From: Cryobacterium sp. Y82
GTDB lineage: Bacteria > Actinomycetota > Actinomycetes > Actinomycetales > Microbacteriaceae
Direction of reading: 5' to 3'
Assembly: GCF_002929495.1 (NCBI RefSeq)
Contig: NZ_PJJJ01000037.1
Span: forward strand, 1 to 64,000
Length of the DNA stretch: 64,000 nt
This document shows positions 60,196-64,000 of this stretch, one piece after another (position 1 is the first letter of the stretch; every line of letters starts with the position of its first letter). A model generated the notes under the pieces. That model was not told the origin of the DNA, did no database searches, and was given only the letters and a program-made list of their open reading frames with translations. The position numbers were made by a program, and so were the translations under genes.

Positions 60196-61074
60196 ATGGA
60201 TCGTCGAGGGTTTCTCACTTTGTCAACTGCTGGCGCAGCAACGCTTGGTTTCGGTGCGCTCGGCGCACCCGCCGCGTTCGCTGCCACCGCTCCGAAACTA
60301 CCGGGAGAGGTGTCGCGCCTCTCCAACGTACTCACCCAGAAGGGTAGAAAGCTCTACGACAACATCGAAGTGGACATCGGCGGTGATCGTGCCCGCCTGT
60401 TCATTCCGCAGACGATCTCGATGAACTCAGCGGCCGCTGTGGGTGCCGTCTGGTTCTACCACGCAGCCTCCAGCTCACACAACGCTCTCAACGGTGGCTT
60501 CAAGTACCCCGGCGAGCTCGTTGTCGATCAGAACAGCATTGCCATCTGCATCAACGCCGGTGGCACCCAGTACACCAACTCCATCGCCACGACGGCGCAG
60601 AAGAACGCGTGGACCTACCTGAACGCGCTGTACACCGTGCGCCGCAATTTTCTGCGCGCCACCTCCTTTGGCGGATCGCTCGGCTGCTACACCTATGGCA
60701 AGAAGCTCATCCCGTACATTCGCGGCCTGTACATGGTCAACGGTCTCTACGACAACGAGTGGCTCTACGCCTACGACACCAAAAACCAGGCGCACGTCGG
60801 AGACGCCTACGGCAACGACCTCACCCTGATCAAGGGAACCAACCCCGCACGCATCAGTGCGACCCCGTGGACCAATAGCCGGGTCAAGGTGCTCGTCTCC
60901 GATGATGCCCACCCCGATAACGTCGTCGTGCCGAGCAGGAACGGCCTCGCCCTGATCAATAAGATCAAGCCGGTCGCCGCCGATGCCCAAGTGATGTATC
61001 ACACGCTCGCCCACGGGACGCCGGGTTTTGCCCACACCGACATGATCAAAACCTTCGCACAGTGGTCGGTCTGA
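60196..61074 (+). CDS. Tat-exported alpha/beta hydrolase-like protein
   Basis: 292 residues. MDRRGFLTLSTAGAATLGFG is a Tat-type signal. The mature chain has GGSLG (GxSxG) at about 157-161, DDAHPDNVV (candidate acid) and HGTPGFAHTD (candidate His), the order expected for an alpha/beta hydrolase. Substrate unknown; it stands before an acyltransferase gene in the same direction. Confidence 0.65.
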   Translation: MDRRGFLTLSTAGAATLGFGALGAPAAFAATAPKLPGEVSRLSNVLTQKGRKLYDNIEVDIGGDRARLFIPQTISMNSAAAVGAVWFYHAASSSHNALNGGFKYPGELVVDQNSIAICINAGGTQYTNSIATTAQKNAWTYLNALYTVRRNFLRATSFGGSLGCYTYGKKLIPYIRGLYMVNGLYDNEWLYAYDTKNQAHVGDAYGNDLTLIKGTNPARISATPWTNSRVKVLVSDDAHPDNVVVPSRNGLALINKIKPVAADAQVMYHTLAHGTPGFAHTDMIKTFAQWSV

Positions 61075-61087
61075 TAGAGAGGGACTA

Positions 61088-62215
61088 ATGGGCAATGAGA
61101 TCGATCGCAGCAGGGTGGACTGGGTCGATGGCGCGAAGGGTATTGCAATTTTGCTCGTTGCCCTGGCGCACGCGGTGCAGTGGACGGTTCTTTCAGGCCT
61201 GGCCCCCGAACTGTGGAACAAGATCAATCTCGTCTTCATCGTGTTTCGCATGCCGCTGTTCTTTCTCGCCTCCGGACTGTTCGCCGCGTCGATCATCACA
61301 CGCACCTGGCCCACTCTTTGGCGTACCCGGCTGAGCCTGCTGGTCTGGGCTCTGCTGCTGTGGACAGTCATCCGCTTTGGGTATTTCTCCCTGCTGCCAA
61401 ACCCCGCGGGCTTCGACGAGACCAACCCGCTCGATCTGCTGCTCGCCCCGTTGCGGCCCAGCAACGGCCTCTGGTTTCTTTACGCCCTCACCCTGTTCTT
61501 CATTGCTTCAAAGCTCATGCGAAATCGCGTCGACTGGCGGGTGCAGATCGCTGTTGCCGCCGCGCTGTCGGTGTTGTTCTTCGCGCGCGCCGACACCGGC
61601 AACATCGCCTGGAACGGCATCGGCCGCTACTTCGTGTTCTTTTTGCTCGGCTGCTACCTGCGCGGGTGGATCCTGGCTTTCGTCAACCGGCCCAGCCGGT
61701 TCGGCGCCCTCTGGCTCGGCTTCGGTTTCGGAGCGGGGTTCCTGGGGCTGGCCGGCGTGATTCTCACCGTCGACGCTCGGGTGCCGTTCATCACGGGTAC
61801 TCTCGTCGTGGTGAGCCTGCTGGCCCTCGGCGCCGGCCTCCTCGTAGCCCGGTTTTTGGTGGGCTTTCGGGCGTTCACCTGGCTGATCTATGTGGGCCGT
61901 AACACCCTGCCAATCTACGTCGTGCACGTTTTGTTCGTCTCCGCCCTAACCAGCCTGCTGCTGCTCGCCCGCGGCCAGACCTGGCTCGACCGCCTCGGCC
62001 CGGTGCTCCCCCTGATCGTCGCGGGTGGTGCGGTCGCCGCCTCCCTGCTGTTGTGGCGCCTCGTGCGCGACCTTCCGGTGCTCCGCTATGGTTTCGTTGT
62101 GCCGGCCTGGTTCTCCGGTCGCGCTTCTGCCGGAAACGTAACGGCGCAAGCGGCAGCATCCGTTTCGGCTGAGTCGGCAGAATCCCCAGAGCGGATGCTG
62201 CCACGCAGCGATTAA
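61088..62215 (+). CDS. acyltransferase-3 family membrane protein
   Basis: 375 residues, WVDGAKGIAILLVALAHAVQW (first helix with His), about ten helices, LIYVGRNTLPIYVVHVLFV near the end. Related to O-acetyltransferases of polysaccharides, but with the DUF-like substitution of one His. It follows the Tat-exported hydrolase after 13 bp. Confidence 0.85.
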   Translation: MGNEIDRSRVDWVDGAKGIAILLVALAHAVQWTVLSGLAPELWNKINLVFIVFRMPLFFLASGLFAASIITRTWPTLWRTRLSLLVWALLLWTVIRFGYFSLLPNPAGFDETNPLDLLLAPLRPSNGLWFLYALTLFFIASKLMRNRVDWRVQIAVAAALSVLFFARADTGNIAWNGIGRYFVFFLLGCYLRGWILAFVNRPSRFGALWLGFGFGAGFLGLAGVILTVDARVPFITGTLVVVSLLALGAGLLVARFLVGFRAFTWLIYVGRNTLPIYVVHVLFVSALTSLLLLARGQTWLDRLGPVLPLIVAGGAVAASLLLWRLVRDLPVLRYGFVVPAWFSGRASAGNVTAQAAASVSAESAESPERMLPRSD

Positions 62216-62247
62216 GACGAGCTCGCCGGCGACAGCGCGCGCTGGTC

Positions 62248-62781
62248 ATGCTCACCGGCCTGGTGCTGCTGATCATGGGACTTGCAGCCGTCACCACTCT
62301 TACCGTCATGTTTCCCCGCGAGGACCCAGCAAGCCCGGCCGACGCCATCGTTGTTCTCGGAGGACTCGGCAGCGCTGCCGTGGTTGCGAAGGCCGTGGAC
62401 CTCGCCGAAACCGGGTACAGCGAGAGGATTTTCATTTCAGACGCGTTCGGCGGCGACACTCGCCCGGCAAATTTGTGTGCGCGCGCCGTTCCAGTACCTG
62501 GCACGACGATCCAGGTGCAGTGCTTCGACGCGCACCCAACGACGACCCGCGGTGAAGCCGAAGCGATCGCCGCGTTCGCGACTGCCCAAGGGTGGAATCG
62601 GGTGATCGTGGTCACCTCGAGCTACCATGTGAGCCGAGCCCGAGTGCAGATCAGCCGGTGCTACGCCGGTTCCCTCGCTGTGGTCGGTGCCCGGCAGCCG
62701 ATGGATCCGCTGAAATGGGCTTACCAGCTCGTCTACCAGACCGCCGGTTTCGTCAAGGCGTGGATTACGCCGGCTTGTTGA
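62248..62781 (+). CDS. DUF218/YdcF-ElyC-like protein
   Basis: 177 residues: an N-terminal membrane anchor, then PADAIVVLGG (strand-loop), TRGEAEAIAAFATAQGWNRV and VTSSYHVSRARV, the DUF218 core found in ElyC and SanA. Likely acts on lipid-linked envelope precursors. Confidence 0.85.
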   Translation: MLTGLVLLIMGLAAVTTLTVMFPREDPASPADAIVVLGGLGSAAVVAKAVDLAETGYSERIFISDAFGGDTRPANLCARAVPVPGTTIQVQCFDAHPTTTRGEAEAIAAFATAQGWNRVIVVTSSYHVSRARVQISRCYAGSLAVVGARQPMDPLKWAYQLVYQTAGFVKAWITPAC

Positions 62782-63301
62782 CCTGGAACCCCTCAGCGAT
62801 CGAGTCGACCCGCTGGCGGTACGTCTGGCCGACCATGTCAGCCTCGGCCGGCCATGCGGCAAGCCCCGCGTGGAACTCGGGCCAGTCCTTGATCGGCCGG
62901 GCCGGAACGCCGGCCACGATGGTGCCGTCCGGCACCGATGCGGTGACCACCGACCCGGCTCCGACCACGCACCGGTCGCCGATTCGAACGCCCGGCAGCA
63001 CGGTGACGCCAGCGCCGATGAAGACGTCGGAGCCTACCTGAATCGGTGCAAACCGGTAACGGCGGCCGCGCTCATCCCGGTAGAGCCAGCCGGATCCGTC
63101 ATGGGTGACGAACGTCACGCCGGAGCTGATGGTCACGCGGTCACCGACCGAGATGAGCCACGGTTCCGTCGTGATGATGTCGGAGAGGATGCGGCATCCG
63201 GCACCGATCTGCACGCCCAGGGCACGCATGGCGTAAACCCGGCCTCGGGTGCTTCGTTGAAATCTGTAGGTCAGGCGGGAAAATTTCACCGGAAACTCCA
63301 C
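62765..63301 (-). CDS. hexapeptide (left-handed beta-helix) acetyltransferase
   Basis: 178 residues. Hexapeptide repeats from about 30 (VQIGAGCRILSDIITTEP ... VGSDVFIGAGVTVLPGVRIGDRCVVGAGSVV) to VPARPI. Typical of LbH acetyltransferases of surface sugars (catalytic His in FVTHDGSG). Convergent with the DUF218 gene, overlapping its stop by 17 bp. Confidence 0.88.
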   Translation of the reverse strand: MEFPVKFSRLTYRFQRSTRGRVYAMRALGVQIGAGCRILSDIITTEPWLISVGDRVTISSGVTFVTHDGSGWLYRDERGRRYRFAPIQVGSDVFIGAGVTVLPGVRIGDRCVVGAGSVVTASVPDGTIVAGVPARPIKDWPEFHAGLAAWPAEADMVGQTYRQRVDSIAEGFQVNKPA

Positions 63302-63483
63302 TTCCTTGGTGGTTCAGGCGTTCAGCGACCCGCTCAAAGTATCGGTTTTCGAGCGATCCTGCTGGCGCTGAGGAAAATTCACGTGTTATCGTTGCGCCTG
63401 ATCACAAATCAGGGCTACAGCCAGATCTCGTTTACCCACTGCGCGACCACTATTGACTGCACGACCTCCCCCGAAGGCGGCCG
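63302..63483. other. short intergenic segment
   Basis: No gene; it holds the divergent promoters of the acetyltransferase and the polytopic protein. Confidence 0.3.
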
Positions 63484-64000
63484 ATGTTCGATTCCACCAT
63501 GCTGCGCCTGCGCCGCACGCCGATCATTCTCGTCGCGCTTGCTGCGCTGTTCGTGGTCGTGGCCAGCCTGGTGCTGCCACGCTTCGTCACCGAGCTTGGC
63601 ATCATTGTGCTTCCGCTAGCCCTGCTGGCTTTCGTCGCCGTCGTGACGCTGTTCCTGCTGCCGGCGCACATCCTTCCCGCTGTGGCATTGGCCACCTTCG
63701 CACTGGTTCCGGCCCGCATCCTGCCGCAGGACGGCCCGATCGGCGCCCTGCCGCTGACCACCATGATCATCGTCATCTGGGCCGTGCGTCGACTGCTCAC
63801 CGGCTCCGCCGACCGGCAGCCCGACGCTGTGCCAGCCCCCTTCCGGTCAGCCACCCGCTACTTCGCCCTGCTGTTTTTGGCCTGGTCGCTGTTCGCGCTC
63901 GTGCGCAGCACCGACCTGCAGGCAAGCCTTGGCTGGATCATCAGCTTCAGCGCTGGGGTGTTGCTCCCGCTCGCCATCCAAACCGCCAGTCGGGAGGCGT
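63484..64000 (+). CDS. polytopic membrane protein (O-antigen-ligase-like), incomplete at the window edge
   Basis: Opens at the ATG at 63484 and remains open to the last base (172 residues visible). At least four or five membrane helices (LRRTPIILVALAALFVVVAS; GIIVLPLALLAFVAVVTLF; FALLFLAWSLFALVRS; SFSAGVLLPLAIQTA), starting like polysaccharide polymerase/ligase proteins. Family guess from helix spacing only. Confidence 0.6.
   Translation, partial: MFDSTMLRLRRTPIILVALAALFVVVASLVLPRFVTELGIIVLPLALLAFVAVVTLFLLPAHILPAVALATFALVPARILPQDGPIGALPLTTMIIVIWAVRRLLTGSADRQPDAVPAPFRSATRYFALLFLAWSLFALVRSTDLQASLGWIISFSAGVLLPLAIQTASREA

Noticed and set aside
1-64000. rRNA genes or a complete prophage
   Set aside because: No rRNA-like sequence and no capsid, portal, terminase or tail genes were seen.

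Overview
The window looks like a chromosome segment of a high-G+C actinobacterium, probably of the family Microbacteriaceae. This is an inference from gene content and order: a topA-tmk-holB neighbourhood next to a Tad pilus locus of the mycobacterial Rv3654c-Rv3660c type, actinobacterial conjugation proteins of the SCO6880 type, and a Lys/Ala-rich topoisomerase I tail. It splits into an accessory half (about 1-34,205) and a chromosomal backbone half (34,206-64,000). The boundary is a tRNA-Thr(CGT) gene whose 3' CCA directly abuts the stop codon of a tyrosine integrase, so the left half is read as an integrative conjugative element or island inserted in tRNA-Thr. The far end of the element was not found and probably lies before position 1.

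Accessory half, outer part (1-13.7 kb): a truncated OLD-like ATPase; GntR/UTRA remnants; a tightly overlapping trio (subtilisin-like lipoprotein, secreted protein with a toxin-like C terminus, acidic cytosolic protein) that resembles a protease-activated effector with its immunity gene; two serine recombinases with res-like sites bracketing an OLD-family ATPase/TOPRIM nuclease and a secreted-type DNA/RNA nuclease; a 2.1-kb IS21-family element with intact ends and a 6-bp target duplication but a stop codon inside istA; and a Phd-Doc-like toxin-antitoxin pair whose toxin lacks the usual catalytic His.

Accessory half, conjugative core (13.9-34.2 kb): mostly minus-strand genes for a type IV secretion apparatus (cell-wall hydrolase, VirB4-like ATPase, SCO6880-like protein, polytopic TrbL/VirB6-like protein, VirB8-like protein, small membrane protein, ParA-like ATPase, coupling protein, replication-relaxation protein), plus nrdH, dprA, ssb, a winged-helix Rep-like gene, an excisionase-like gene, two XRE regulators (one frameshifted) and the integrase. 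No relaxase was recognised. Two non-coding segments stand out. One is a polypyrimidine tract followed by two long inverted repeats (28.37-28.66 kb), a candidate oriT. The other has a perfect DnaA box, short direct repeats and G/C palindromes (30.6-30.8 kb), a candidate replication origin. A promoter-plus-leader cassette of about 150 bp occurs three times, before an unknown gene, dprA and ssb. Its hairpin stem changes sequence in one copy but stays paired, while the loop is conserved.

Backbone half: tRNA-Thr, a lipoprotein peptidase, holB, two secreted low-complexity proteins and a phosphotransferase-like protein preceded by matching 16-bp palindromes, a histidine kinase/response regulator pair co-transcribed with topA and tmk, a compact Tad pilus operon (tadA, a fused tadB-tadC, DUF4244 pilin-like, two TadE-like genes), acs, a ridA/DUF4177/ponA/metallophosphoesterase cluster, tRNA-Pro(CGG), an MFS exporter, and a surface-polysaccharide-like group (VanZ-like, Tat-exported hydrolase-like, acyltransferases, DUF218 protein, and an incomplete polytopic protein at the right edge).
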